Below are positions 1 through 8,376 of a stretch of 51,102 bases of DNA, piece after piece. The stretch spans positions 1-51,102 of the forward strand of contig JANQPD010000077.1 of the NCBI GenBank assembly GCA_028285465.1. Reading direction: 5' to 3'. Position 1 is the stretch's first letter, and each line of letters begins with the position of its first letter. The position numbers were made by a program, and so were the translations under genes. The stretch is from Owenweeksia sp. GTDB lineage: Bacteria > Bacteroidota > Bacteroidia > Flavobacteriales > Schleiferiaceae. The notes beneath the pieces are model-generated. The model was not told where the DNA came from and searched no databases. It saw only the letters and a program-made list of their open reading frames with translations.

Positions 1-1
1 A

Positions 2-3000
2 AATGGAAACTATTCTAATGAGGCCCCTTACCTGACGCGCCTGGTAGATAAGATTCCCTTTATAGACACAAAGGCAAAATCGAACATTACCATTCAAGGA
101 GAAGCAGCGCGCTTGATTCCCGGCTCTCCGCGCGGGATAAAGATAAACGGAGAAGAAACCACTTACCTGGACGATTTTGAAAGCAGCCAGACCACCATAG
201 ACATCCGCAACCCCAACCGTTGGGTGCTGGCCAGCGTGCCCAGTAACCAGCCCGACTTATTCCCGGAAGGTGCTTTTAATGACAGAACCTCCGGCTATAA
301 CCGGGCTAAGCTGGCCTGGTATAGTATAGACCCCTTGTTTCATAATGCTGAAGCACGCACGCCAGACAACATAAAGAACAACAATGAGCTACAGTCTTTA
401 CAATATGTACGGAGGGTAACGCTGGAAGAGGTTTTTCCAAACCTGGAACGAGACCAGTCTCAGGTAAACAACATTGCTACCCTCGACCTCGCCTTTTACC
501 CAAATGAAAGAGGCCCTTATAATTATGACGTTGAACCAACCACATTTTCTGCAGGTGTAGATGCCGATGGAAGCCTGAATAACCCCCGTTCACGCTGGGG
601 GGGCATTATGACCGATCTTTCCAGCACCAATTTCGAAGAGCAGAACATCGAGTTCATCCAGTTCTGGATGATGGACCCTAACGCCATAGCAGCTTATGAC
701 GACAACAATGCCCCAAACCGGGGGAATGGGGGCTTTCTCTACTTTAACCTGGGCAGCATTAGCGAGGACATTCTGAAGGACGGACAACAGGCGATTGAAA
801 ATGCCCGGCCGGTAACGGGCGATCTTACGGAGCTGGTAGAAACACCCTGGGGATACGTAGGTAAGGTAAGGCCCCCGGTAATTGCCTTCGATAACGACTT
901 AACTACGCGTTCCACCCAGGATTTAGGATACGACATGCTGGGAGACGGGGAAGAAGCATCGTACACCCTGGACCCAAATGACCCTACCTATTTGCAGCGA
1001 CTGGAGGCTGTTGTAGGCGCGGGAAGTGAAGCCTATCAACGGGCAGCCGCTGACCCGGCAGGCGATAACTTCCAGTATTTCAGGGGAGATGCCCTGGATG
1101 CCATAAACGCAGATATAGCTGAACGCTACAAAGATTTCAATAACCCCGAGGGCAATAGCTTGCCGATATCTATTAATGGGTTAGATGTTTTTGGCTCCAA
1201 CCTTCCGAATGTAGAAGATGTAAATGGAGATCAAACCCTGAGCAAGACCGAAACCTATTACCAGTACAGGATCTCCTTAGATGCGCAGGACCTGCAAACC
1301 ATCGGTGAAAACTACATCACCGACATACAGGAAAGAGTAAGCGAGCAGTTGCCCAATGGGGAAAACATTGCTGTAAAATGGATACAGTTTAAGGTACCCA
1401 TTTTTTCTCCTGATAAAAAAGTAGGACCCATCAACGACTTTCGCTCCATTCGTTTCATCAGGAGTTTTATAAAAGGCGTAAACCAGCCGATCATACTGCG
1501 CTTTGCGCGGATGGAACTGGTACGGGGAGAATGGAGGCGCTATCAGTTTGACCTGAGCGAGATAGATGCAGGGCTGAATCCTGAAATCAACGACAACACG
1601 CTTTTCGAAGTAAATGCGGTAAACATTGAGCAAAACGGGGAACGCGACCCCATTAATTATGTGTTGCCACCAGGTATACAACGCGAAGTGCTTTTCGGTA
1701 CGGCCTCCGCACAACAACAAAATGAACAGGCCTTGTCTCTTCGTGTACTCGACCTGCAGGATGGCGATGCACGTGCTGTATTCCGCAACCTGAACTTTGA
1801 CATGCGCCTATATAAGAAACTGAAAATGTTCGTGCATGCCGAAGATGCGGTCACAGACGATCCGGTGCTGGGTCTTAATGATGACGAGTTACGTGTTTTC
1901 ATCCGTTTGGGGAGCGATTACAACCTGAATTACTACGAATACGAGCTTCCTTTAAAGGTAACCGAGTGGGGAGAAACAGAGCCTAACCGTATATGGCCGG
2001 CCGCCAATGACGTGGATTTTGAACTGGCCTTGCTCAAAGAAGTGAAACTGGAGCGCGACCGGGTATACCGCACGCAAAATTTGACAAATAACGAACGGTA
2101 TACAGCCCAAAGAGGAGGGGCCAACGTATCTGTGGTAGGGGCGCCAAACCTCAGCAATATCCGCACGATCTTAATCGGGATACGGAATCCCCGCAGGCGA
2201 AATAGTAGCGATCCTGACCCGGGGCGCCCGGTGAACGCAGAGGTTTGGGTAAATGAGCTGCGCTTAACAGAATTCGATCAGAGCGGAGGGTATGCCGCTA
2301 ATGCACGGGTAGCTGCTCAGCTGGCCGACTTTGCCAACGTAAGCCTTAGCGGGCGGATGAGCACCATAGGTTTCGGTAGCCTGGACCAGAGTGTGACCGA
2401 AAGACAGCAGGAACAAGTATATGCCTACGATTTACAAACCAGTGTAAATCTCGATAAGTTCTTCCCCCAGGATTATGGATTGCGCATTCCGATGTTTTTT
2501 AGCAAAAGCGAGGAGTGGCGCACACCGAGGTTTAACCCCTTAGACCCTGATGTGGAATTTGACGAGTCGCTGGACAACCTCGAAGATGAGGCGGAAAAAG
2601 AGGAATTGCGCAAAAACGTACAGGACTACACCTCGCGCAGGTCGTTGAACTTTACCAATGTGCGCAAGGACCGGGTAACCAAGCCTGGAGAACCCCCTAC
2701 GAACCCCAAGCCCTGGAACATTGAAAACTTCAGTGCCAGTTATGCTTTCAATGAATTCTTCCGAAGAAACATTACCACGGAGTTCAACCGGAGAACAGAC
2801 CATACCGCAAGCTTGAACTATAGCTACCAAACACGTCCCAAGCCGGTGGAGCCCTTTAAAAATGTATCTTTTTTACAGTCTAAGTATTTAAAGCTGATCA
2901 AAGAATTCAATTTTTATTATTACCCCAAGAACTTTACCGTAATAGGAACCCTGAACCGCTCGCTAACAGAGCTGAAAATGCGGAATACCGATAATTTCAA

Positions 3001-5026
3001 CACCCCTTTCCAACTCCCTGTTACCTATAATCGTGATTTTAATTTTAACCGGCAGTACACCCTTTTGTACGACCTTACCAAATCACTTACCATTGATTTT
3101 AATGCACGGGTGAACGCCCGGATCGATGAATTGCCGGATACAGGAGCCGTGGAGTATACCAGGCAGGAACGCAATGCCGAAATATGGCGAAATATTCAAA
3201 ACCTCGGCAGGCCCATCAACTACCACCAAACCACCAACATCAACTGGCAGGTACCCATTGATAAGTTGCCCTTTGTTGATTTTGTGACCGTACAGGCACG
3301 TTACCAGGCAGATTATGACTGGACCACGAACTCTTTACTGGCATTAGACGAAGATCCGCTGGATCCTGAAAGTAAAAACTTCGGGAATACCATACAGAAC
3401 AACATGCAGTTGCAATTGAACAACAGCTTCAATTTTGTTGGGCTCTACAATAAGATTCCCTACCTGAAAAAAGTAAACCAGGGAAGCAGGCCGCAACGGG
3501 CACAAGGCGGGCGCAGAGGTTTGCGCAGGCCAAACCGGGAAGAGGAGAACAAAAAGGAAGAAGAGGAAGAGGAGGAAACCACCTTCGATAAAATATTGGC
3601 CGGAGCAGCCCGTACCTTGATGATGCTCAAAAACGGCTCGGTGAACTATACCAAAAATGAGGGAACCATATTGCCGGGCTTCATTCCTGAGCCGGGCATT
3701 ATGGGCATGGACAATACGCGAGGCTATGCACCCGGGCCGCTCTTTACTTTTGGCGACCAGGCCGACATCCGCGACATAGCCGTGGAAAACAACTGGCTTA
3801 CCCGGTCTGCTTTACTCAACAACCAATATACCCGTACCCAAAGTGAAAACCTTAGTGCGCGGGCCTCGGTAGAGCCAATAAGCAGTTTGCGCATTACACT
3901 TACGGCCAGTCTTAACGCTACATCCAATAGCCAGGAGTTTTTCAGGTTTGACACCACTGCCGTGAACAGTGCAGGAGAATTAGGTGCTTTTGTTTCTCAA
4001 AACCCGTTTTTGACAGAAACCTTTTCTATGAGCTACATCAGCATACGTACTGCTTTTGACGGGCCCTCTGATCCGGATAACCCCAACTCGTCCCGTGCCT
4101 ATGACCAATTCTTGGCCAACCGTTTCTCCGTATCCGGAGTTCTGTCTCAGGAGTATGCCGCCGGCAATCCCGATTACTCGAGGGAGGTTGTTGGAGAAGG
4201 AGATACAGCGGCTTACCGTTACTTTGGCCTCAACTCACAAAATGTAATGATCCCGGCATTTTTGGCAGCCTATAGCGGTCAAGACATTAATGGGTTCAAT
4301 ACAGGTTATAAGCGAGGCATTCCGCTGCCCAACTGGAACATTACGTATGATGGTTTGTCCAAGCTCGATCTGGTGAAAAAATGGTTCAACAGTATGGTGC
4401 TGAACCACAATTACCGCAGCACTTATACCGTGAGTAATATTACCTCCAACCTGTTGCGTGAGCAAGCCCTGGCAGATAGAAGCGATCGTCCGCCTTTGGA
4501 CAATGCGGGTAATTTACTGCCCGAGAAGCTAGTAGGTGCAGTAGTTATTTCAGAGCAATTTGCCCCGTTGATCGGGGTTAATGTGAAGCTCAAGAACAGC
4601 ATGACCATCCGTATGGAGTATAAAAAAGACCGCAATGTTACACTCAGCCTGTCTAACGCGCAGGTAACGGAAACCAAGGGAGTAGAATGGGTTATCGGTA
4701 CAGGCTATATCATTAAAGACGTGAAGCTCAAATTCATCCGGTTTGGCGCTTCGCGGGCCGCCCCGGTTTCAAACCTCGAGATTAGAGCAGACCTGGGGAT
4801 ACGCGATAACGTAACGGTGATCAGGAGAATTATAGAAGGCACACAAACCCCCACGGCCGGCCAAAGGGTGATCAATATGAAGCTCTCCGCAGATTACCAG
4901 ATCAGCAAGCGGGTGCAGGCCAAATTGTTTTACGACATGAACCTGAGTTCCTTCAAAACTTCCAATGCCTATCCTATTTCCACCCATTTGTTTGGGATTA
5001 GCTTAAGATTAAACCTGGGGGCATAA
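2..5026 (+). CDS. sprA: T9SS translocon protein SprA (C-terminal part, 5' end outside window)
   Basis: About 1,674 residues of a protein whose reading frame is open to the left edge, so the true start lies upstream. SprA is the very large outer-membrane beta-barrel through which T9SS cargo leaves the cell, and it is needed for gliding in Flavobacterium. Family hallmarks near the left edge are TRLVDKIPFIDTKAKS and the LIPGSPRG / YLDDFESSQ block. Further right come many alternating polar/aromatic stretches typical of strands, and the C-terminus ends in a strand-like segment (SLRLNLGA). A strongly acidic/basic low-complexity insert (NREEENKKEEEEEEE) lies at about 3535-3580. Two T9SS cargos elsewhere in the window (23861-25168 and 31339-34584) fit a working T9SS. 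It is followed by gcvH and a VanZ gene, a gene order I recall from other Bacteroidota but could not check. Confidence 0.95.
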   Translation, partial: NGNYSNEAPYLTRLVDKIPFIDTKAKSNITIQGEAARLIPGSPRGIKINGEETTYLDDFESSQTTIDIRNPNRWVLASVPSNQPDLFPEGAFNDRTSGYNRAKLAWYSIDPLFHNAEARTPDNIKNNNELQSLQYVRRVTLEEVFPNLERDQSQVNNIATLDLAFYPNERGPYNYDVEPTTFSAGVDADGSLNNPRSRWGGIMTDLSSTNFEEQNIEFIQFWMMDPNAIAAYDDNNAPNRGNGGFLYFNLGSISEDILKDGQQAIENARPVTGDLTELVETPWGYVGKVRPPVIAFDNDLTTRSTQDLGYDMLGDGEEASYTLDPNDPTYLQRLEAVVGAGSEAYQRAAADPAGDNFQYFRGDALDAINADIAERYKDFNNPEGNSLPISINGLDVFGSNLPNVEDVNGDQTLSKTETYYQYRISLDAQDLQTIGENYITDIQERVSEQLPNGENIAVKWIQFKVPIFSPDKKVGPINDFRSIRFIRSFIKGVNQPIILRFARMELVRGEWRRYQFDLSEIDAGLNPEINDNTLFEVNAVNIEQNGERDPINYVLPPGIQREVLFGTASAQQQNEQALSLRVLDLQDGDARAVFRNLNFDMRLYKKLKMFVHAEDAVTDDPVLGLNDDELRVFIRLGSDYNLNYYEYELPLKVTEWGETEPNRIWPAANDVDFELALLKEVKLERDRVYRTQNLTNNERYTAQRGGANVSVVGAPNLSNIRTILIGIRNPRRRNSSDPDPGRPVNAEVWVNELRLTEFDQSGGYAANARVAAQLADFANVSLSGRMSTIGFGSLDQSVTERQQEQVYAYDLQTSVNLDKFFPQDYGLRIPMFFSKSEEWRTPRFNPLDPDVEFDESLDNLEDEAEKEELRKNVQDYTSRRSLNFTNVRKDRVTKPGEPPTNPKPWNIENFSASYAFNEFFRRNITTEFNRRTDHTASLNYSYQTRPKPVEPFKNVSFLQSKYLKLIKEFNFYYYPKNFTVIGTLNRSLTELKMRNTDNFNTPFQLPVTYNRDFNFNRQYTLLYDLTKSLTIDFNARVNARIDELPDTGAVEYTRQERNAEIWRNIQNLGRPINYHQTTNINWQVPIDKLPFVDFVTVQARYQADYDWTTNSLLALDEDPLDPESKNFGNTIQNNMQLQLNNSFNFVGLYNKIPYLKKVNQGSRPQRAQGGRRGLRRPNREEENKKEEEEEEETTFDKILAGAARTLMMLKNGSVNYTKNEGTILPGFIPEPGIMGMDNTRGYAPGPLFTFGDQADIRDIAVENNWLTRSALLNNQYTRTQSENLSARASVEPISSLRITLTASLNATSNSQEFFRFDTTAVNSAGELGAFVSQNPFLTETFSMSYISIRTAFDGPSDPDNPNSSRAYDQFLANRFSVSGVLSQEYAAGNPDYSREVVGEGDTAAYRYFGLNSQNVMIPAFLAAYSGQDINGFNTGYKRGIPLPNWNITYDGLSKLDLVKKWFNSMVLNHNYRSTYTVSNITSNLLREQALADRSDRPPLDNAGNLLPEKLVGAVVISEQFAPLIGVNVKLKNSMTIRMEYKKDRNVTLSLSNAQVTETKGVEWVIGTGYIIKDVKLKFIRFGASRAAPVSNLEIRADLGIRDNVTVIRRIIEGTQTPTAGQRVINMKLSADYQISKRVQAKLFYDMNLSSFKTSNAYPISTHLFGISLRLNLGA

Positions 5027-5045
5027 GGTGTTCGGGAAATAACTA

Positions 5046-5053
5046 TACATTTG
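5046..5053 (+). promoter_or_regulatory. -7 element of a Bacteroidota-type promoter for gcvH
   Basis: TACATTTG matches TAnnTTTG exactly and lies 18 nt before the gcvH ATG. No TTG is seen about 20 nt upstream, so the promoter is only half supported. The site follows the sprA stop within 20 bases, so gcvH probably has its own start in addition to any read-through. Confidence 0.45.
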
Positions 5054-5071
5054 CCGCTAAAACGTACCACT

Positions 5072-5452
5072 ATGAACATTCCATCAGAATTGAAGTACAC
5101 CAAAGACCACGAATGGGTAAGGGTAGAAGGAGATATTGCCACCGTGGGTGTTACCGACTTTGCCCAGAGTGAGTTGGGCGACATCGTATTTGTGGAAGTG
5201 GATACCGTAGATGAAGAACTGGAGGCAGAAGAAGTTTTCGGCTCTATTGAAGCGGTTAAAACGGTTTCAGACCTGTTCATGCCGTTAAGCGGAGAAATTT
5301 TGGAGCTCAATGCGCAAATTGAAGCCTCTCCTGAGCTGGTAAATGCTGACCCCTACGGAGAAGGGTGGATGATAAAGATCAAAATAAAAGACCCCGCTGA
5401 GGTGGAAAGCCTGCTTTCTGCAGAGGCGTACCAAGAGGCCATTGGAGCCTAG
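5072..5452 (+). CDS. gcvH: Glycine cleavage system H protein
   Basis: A 126-residue protein, the usual GcvH length. GcvH carries the aminomethyl group between the P, T and L proteins of the glycine cleavage complex on a lipoyl-lysine arm, in the cytoplasm. The lipoylation site is visible as Lys63 in [12 protein letters not shown], and the C-terminal [10 protein letters not shown] helix region is also typical. An in-frame TTG exists at 5051, but the ATG at 5072 gives the standard N-terminus ([14 protein letters not shown]) and is chosen. No other gcv gene is in the window. The gene sits between sprA and a VanZ-like gene, which starts 4 nt after its stop. Confidence 0.96.
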   Translation: MNIPSELKYTKDHEWVRVEGDIATVGVTDFAQSELGDIVFVEVDTVDEELEAEEVFGSIEAVKTVSDLFMPLSGEILELNAQIEASPELVNADPYGEGWMIKIKIKDPAEVESLLSAEAYQEAIGA

Positions 5453-5456
5453 CAAA

Positions 5457-5843
5457 ATGGCCTCTGTAAAACATTTTACCCCGGCTTTTTGCTGGGGTAT
5501 TTTTGTTACATACATGAGCCTTACCCCCGGTGACGAGCTACCGCGCTTACTCGTGCAAATGAATGACAAATTCCTGCATGCCGGGATCTATTTTTTCTCT
5601 GCCTTCCTAATATACCTGGCTTTTGTGCGTTATCATTTTAAGAATCGGCTCAGTGCTAAAAAACTAGTATTGATTCTGGTAATCTGTGTAGTTTTTGGAG
5701 GCCTCATAGAGCTTGCCCAGCATTACCTGGTGCATAACCGCAAAGGGGATTGGTATGATTTTACGGCCAATACCCTGGGGGCGGTATTGAGCGTGCTGAT
5801 GATGCGGGTATTTCACCGTTATTACCTCAGCCTGAAACGCTAA
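5457..5843 (+). CDS. VanZ-like family membrane protein
   Basis: A 128-residue protein with about four hydrophobic segments (around residues 10-20, 37-57, 70-88 and 105-122). It has the VanZ-family signature IELAQHYLVHNRKGDWYDFTANTLGA: a Glu-Leu-x-Gln element, an arginine, and an Asp...Asn-Thr-Leu-Gly helix. VanZ is linked to low-level teicoplanin resistance in enterococci, but the role of most family members is unknown. The start is taken as the ATG at 5457, 4 nt after the gcvH stop, rather than the TTG at 5442 that would overlap gcvH. It is probably co-transcribed with gcvH. Confidence 0.8.
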   Translation: MASVKHFTPAFCWGIFVTYMSLTPGDELPRLLVQMNDKFLHAGIYFFSAFLIYLAFVRYHFKNRLSAKKLVLILVICVVFGGLIELAQHYLVHNRKGDWYDFTANTLGAVLSVLMMRVFHRYYLSLKR

Positions 5844-5846
5844 AGG

Positions 5847-5867
5847 CAGGGTTACGTGTAAGCCCTG
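5847..5867 (+). terminator. Hairpin after the VanZ gene, possible terminator
   Basis: CAGGG and TTAC pair with GTAA and CCCTG around a 2-nt centre, with one bulged G, starting 3 nt after the stop codon. There is no T-run directly behind it, so it may be an attenuator or processing hairpin instead. Confidence 0.35.
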
Positions 5868-5905
5868 TCCGCAGCTGGTTCACGTATTTTTTTATACCCT
5901 TTGCC

Positions 5906-6634
5906 ATGCAAGTCAAAAAAAGCAAAAAAGCAGATCTGGAATCCAAAAGAGGCATGTTTTTCCTTATCGGGATAGCTGTTGCGCTGATAGCAGTACTTTA
6001 TGTTATCCAGATCGAAAGCGCAGTTCCCCTGAAACCACAGGAACCAAAGCCCGAAACTGGCGAAATAGTAGATATACAGATCCCTGTAACAGAAGCTCCT
6101 GAACCGGAGAAAAAAGAACGAACGGTTAAAGAACCACAGCAACCAAGAATTTTCAAGGGTTTTTTTGAAGTAAGCAACGATACAATGCCTCCGAGTAAAA
6201 AACCTTGGGAACCCCCTTCACCCGGGGCTGATGATACGCCCAAGAAAGTAGAGGCTCCGATTGAAATGGATGTAGAGACACACCACTTTGCGGTTATTGA
6301 AAAAGTGGCCGTGCCTATGGAGTGTGCAGGCTTGGTAGGCAACGAAGAGCGAAAAGCGTGTCTGAATAAATGGATGCAGGTATTTATTGCCAAAAATACG
6401 CAGTATCCGGAGCTGAGCCGGGCCTGGGGTGAGCAGGAAAAAGTGTATGTAAGTTTTTTAATAGATGAATTTGGTGCTGTACAGGAAGTAAAGGTGGTAC
6501 GAGGGGAGTATAATTTATTAAAGCAAGAAGCAAAGCGCGTGTTGAACAACCTGCCAAAGTTTGATCCTCCTACCCAGAGAGGGCGTAAAGCCCGCATGCG
6601 CATGATCGTGCCCGTAAACTTCAGGCTGGAATAA
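5906..6634 (+). CDS. TonB-family energy transducer (paralogue 1)
   Basis: A 242-residue protein with the layout of a Bacteroidota TonB: a short cytoplasmic N-terminus with the DLESKR motif, one membrane helix (about residues 16-34), a Pro/Glu/Lys-rich periplasmic linker, and a TonB C-terminal domain (about 140-242) ending VPVNFRLE. TonB proteins pass proton-motive energy from ExbB/ExbD to outer-membrane receptors, but no exbBD or TonB-dependent receptor lies here. The C-domain is somewhat atypical: the usual small-residue stretch before the VYVxF strand is replaced by RAWGEQEK. It is a clear paralogue of the next gene, with its own 5' gap; its ATG follows TTTGCC directly. It may be a specialised TonB or a structural homologue. 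Confidence 0.82.
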   Translation: MQVKKSKKADLESKRGMFFLIGIAVALIAVLYVIQIESAVPLKPQEPKPETGEIVDIQIPVTEAPEPEKKERTVKEPQQPRIFKGFFEVSNDTMPPSKKPWEPPSPGADDTPKKVEAPIEMDVETHHFAVIEKVAVPMECAGLVGNEERKACLNKWMQVFIAKNTQYPELSRAWGEQEKVYVSFLIDEFGAVQEVKVVRGEYNLLKQEAKRVLNNLPKFDPPTQRGRKARMRMIVPVNFRLE

Positions 6635-6654
6635 ATGGAAGAGTCCGGCATTTC

Positions 6655-6686
6655 TTGCGTGGCACGTATGTAAATATGTATATTTA
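6655..6686 (+). promoter_or_regulatory. Promoter of the second TonB gene
   Basis: TTG (6655-6657), 21 nt spacer, then TATATTTA (6679-6686). This is one base off the TAnnTTTG consensus, with an acceptable spacer for the Bacteroidota primary sigma factor. The ATG is 21 nt further on. Confidence 0.5.
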
Positions 6687-6707
6687 GCCCCATAAAACAT
6701 TCAAGCA

Positions 6708-7415
6708 ATGGAGCCAAAAAAAAATCCTGGAGCTGACCTTGAGCAACAACGCAGTTTATTCTGGTTATTTGGTTGTGCCCTAGCGCTTTTGGTGGTGATT
6801 TTTCTCATTGAAAGAAAAAGCTATGACCGTTCAGTAACAGACCTGGGTGAGCTGGAAGTGGCTACGGATGACGAAATTATTCCGATCACACAACGCGAAC
6901 TGGCTCCCCCACCGCCCCCACCTCCACCCCCGCCGGAGGTAATCGAAGTAGTGGAAGATGATGTGGAATTGGAAGATGAGCTTGATCTTCAATCTACCGA
7001 AACAGATGAAACGGAAGAAGTAGAGGTGATTGAAGTGGAGGAAGAAGTGTCTGACGAGCCGTTGAACTTTATGGTGGTAGAATCAGTGCCTGTTTTTCCA
7101 GGTTGCGAGGACGCGGTAACCAATGATGAAAAGAGGGCGTGCTTCCAAAAAGAGATCATTCGCTTTGTAACGCGTAACTTTAAATTCCCGGAACTTGCCC
7201 GCCAAATGGGTGTCGGAGGTAAGGTATTTGTGCAATTCGTGATCGAGAAAGACGGTTCTATCTCCAACGTGCAGGTAGCCAGGGGAGTAGAAGAATCTAT
7301 TGACCAGGAAGCGGTACGTGTAGTAAAAAGCCTGCCCAAAGTAAGGCCTGCCAAGCAAAGGGGTAAGCCCGTACGCATGAGTTTTACTTTGCCGATTAAC
7401 GCAAAACTGCAATAA
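6708..7415 (+). CDS. tonB: TonB-family energy transducer (paralogue 2)
   Basis: A 235-residue TonB. It has an N-terminal DLEQQR motif, one membrane helix (about 17-36), a ten-proline run (about 67-76) followed by a strongly acidic linker rich in Glu and Val, and a TonB C-terminal domain (about 130-235). That domain shows CEDAVTNDEKRACFQKE, the VGGKVFVQFVIEKDGS strand region and a PINAKLQ end. It spans the periplasm to energise outer-membrane receptors. It is more canonical than the upstream paralogue and shares the same plan, so the two probably arose by duplication. It has its own promoter and is closed by a strong terminator, making it a single-gene unit. Confidence 0.9.
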   Translation: MEPKKNPGADLEQQRSLFWLFGCALALLVVIFLIERKSYDRSVTDLGELEVATDDEIIPITQRELAPPPPPPPPPPEVIEVVEDDVELEDELDLQSTETDETEEVEVIEVEEEVSDEPLNFMVVESVPVFPGCEDAVTNDEKRACFQKEIIRFVTRNFKFPELARQMGVGGKVFVQFVIEKDGSISNVQVARGVEESIDQEAVRVVKSLPKVRPAKQRGKPVRMSFTLPINAKLQ

Positions 7416-7440
7416 CACTCTTCTGTTAAAACTTTATATG

Positions 7441-7470
7441 AAGCCTGCGTTTTAAAACGCAGGCTTTTTT
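7441..7470 (+). terminator. Rho-independent terminator after tonB
   Basis: AAGCCTGCG pairs with CGCAGGCTT around TTTTAAAA, and is followed by a run of Ts. It lies 25 nt after the stop and before cysQ. Confidence 0.9.
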
Positions 7471-7490
7471 CTTACCAAAACAACCACCGA

Positions 7491-8294
7491 ATGAACCCTA
7501 TAGAATACAAAGAACTTTTGCTGGATGCCGTACATGCTGGGCTTAAAGGAGGCAAGGAGATCCTTGATGTATATGAGAATAAAATTGAAGTAGTATACAA
7601 AGAGGACAACAGCCCGCTAACAGAGGCAGACCGCAAGGCGCATAAAGCAATAGTAGCCGGCCTTGATGCTTCCGGCATTCCCGTATTGAGTGAAGAAGGC
7701 CGCGCCATACCCTATGAAGAGCGCCGGCAGTGGCAAACGCTCTGGATCGTGGACCCCCTGGATGGTACAAAAGAGTTTGTAAAGCAAAACGGGGAGTTTA
7801 CCGTAAACATAGCCCTGGTAGTAGATCAGGTAGTGGAATTGGGTGTTATTTACGTGCCCGTAGAAGGAAACGCTTATTTCGCGGCAAAAGGCATGGGGGC
7901 TTTCCGGAAAAGCATACAACTGAAAGACCATTTTGACAGCTATGATGAATTGATTGCAGGCGCTACACCGCTTCCCGAAGAACAGGAAAGAGTGTTTACC
8001 ATGGTAGGCTCGCGTTCACATATGTCTGCCGAAACAGCGGATTACTTTGAAGAGGTACGTGCCGAACACCCTGAAGCAGAAATTATATCCAGGGGAAGCA
8101 GCCTGAAGATCTGTATGGTGGCAGAGGGAAGTGCAGATGTATACCCGCGTTTTGCTCCTACCATGGAGTGGGATACAGCGGCCGGCCATGCCATTGTTAA
8201 AGAAGCAGGATTTGAAATGCTTGATCCGAAAGCAGAAACGCCTTTGCAATACAACAAGAAAGATTTACTGAATCCTTGGTTTATTGTAAAGTAA
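7491..8294 (+). CDS. cysQ: 3'(2'),5'-bisphosphate nucleotidase CysQ
   Basis: A 267-residue enzyme of the inositol monophosphatase superfamily. CysQ hydrolyses PAP (adenosine 3',5'-bisphosphate, a by-product of sulfate assimilation and sulfotransfer) to AMP and phosphate, using Mg2+, in the cytoplasm. The metal-site motifs are present: SPLTEADRKAH (about 41-51), LSEEGR (66-71), WIVDPLDGTKEF (85-96) and the C-terminal EWDTAAGHAIVKEAG. DGTKEF rather than DGTxNF favours CysQ over a plain inositol monophosphatase. No cys genes are adjacent. It is isolated from tonB by the upstream terminator. Confidence 0.93.
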   Translation: MNPIEYKELLLDAVHAGLKGGKEILDVYENKIEVVYKEDNSPLTEADRKAHKAIVAGLDASGIPVLSEEGRAIPYEERRQWQTLWIVDPLDGTKEFVKQNGEFTVNIALVVDQVVELGVIYVPVEGNAYFAAKGMGAFRKSIQLKDHFDSYDELIAGATPLPEEQERVFTMVGSRSHMSAETADYFEEVRAEHPEAEIISRGSSLKICMVAEGSADVYPRFAPTMEWDTAAGHAIVKEAGFEMLDPKAETPLQYNKKDLLNPWFIVK

Positions 8295-8299
8295 ATTCA

Positions 8300-8326
8300 G
8301 CCAGAATAGAATGATTCTATTTTGGC
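8300..8326. promoter_or_regulatory. 27-bp near-perfect palindrome overlapping the -33 box of the oxidase operon
   Basis: Arms 8300-8312 and 8314-8326 are complementary around a single G at 8313, with one mismatch. The inner core AATAGAAT-G-ATTCTATT is perfect. It lies 5 nt after the cysQ stop and covers the TTG of the ctaB promoter. This suits a dimeric repressor or activator site. As RNA it could also form a hairpin ending cysQ transcripts, but no T-run follows. Confidence 0.5.
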
Positions 8327-8352
8327 ACAAAGCGCACCCGGTACTACCTTTG
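8321..8352 (+). promoter_or_regulatory. Promoter of the cytochrome oxidase block
   Basis: TTTG (8321-8324), 20 nt spacer, then TACCTTTG (8345-8352): an exact match to the Bacteroidota consensus at optimal spacing, 24 nt before the ctaB start. No further clear promoter is seen until 12507. Confidence 0.75.
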
Positions 8353-8376
8353 CCGGCTTAAGAAAACGCGTAAGTC

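Noticed and set aside
1277..1720. A 147-codon minus-strand frame inside sprA
   Set aside because: It is antisense to a conserved stretch of SprA and has no start context or family resemblance.
5998..6717. A 239-codon minus-strand frame over the first TonB gene
   Set aside because: Antisense shadow; the plus-strand TonB layout with membrane helix, linker and C-domain explains the region.
6903..6932. CCN-rich run as a tandem DNA repeat
   Set aside because: It simply encodes the proline linker of TonB with mixed codons.
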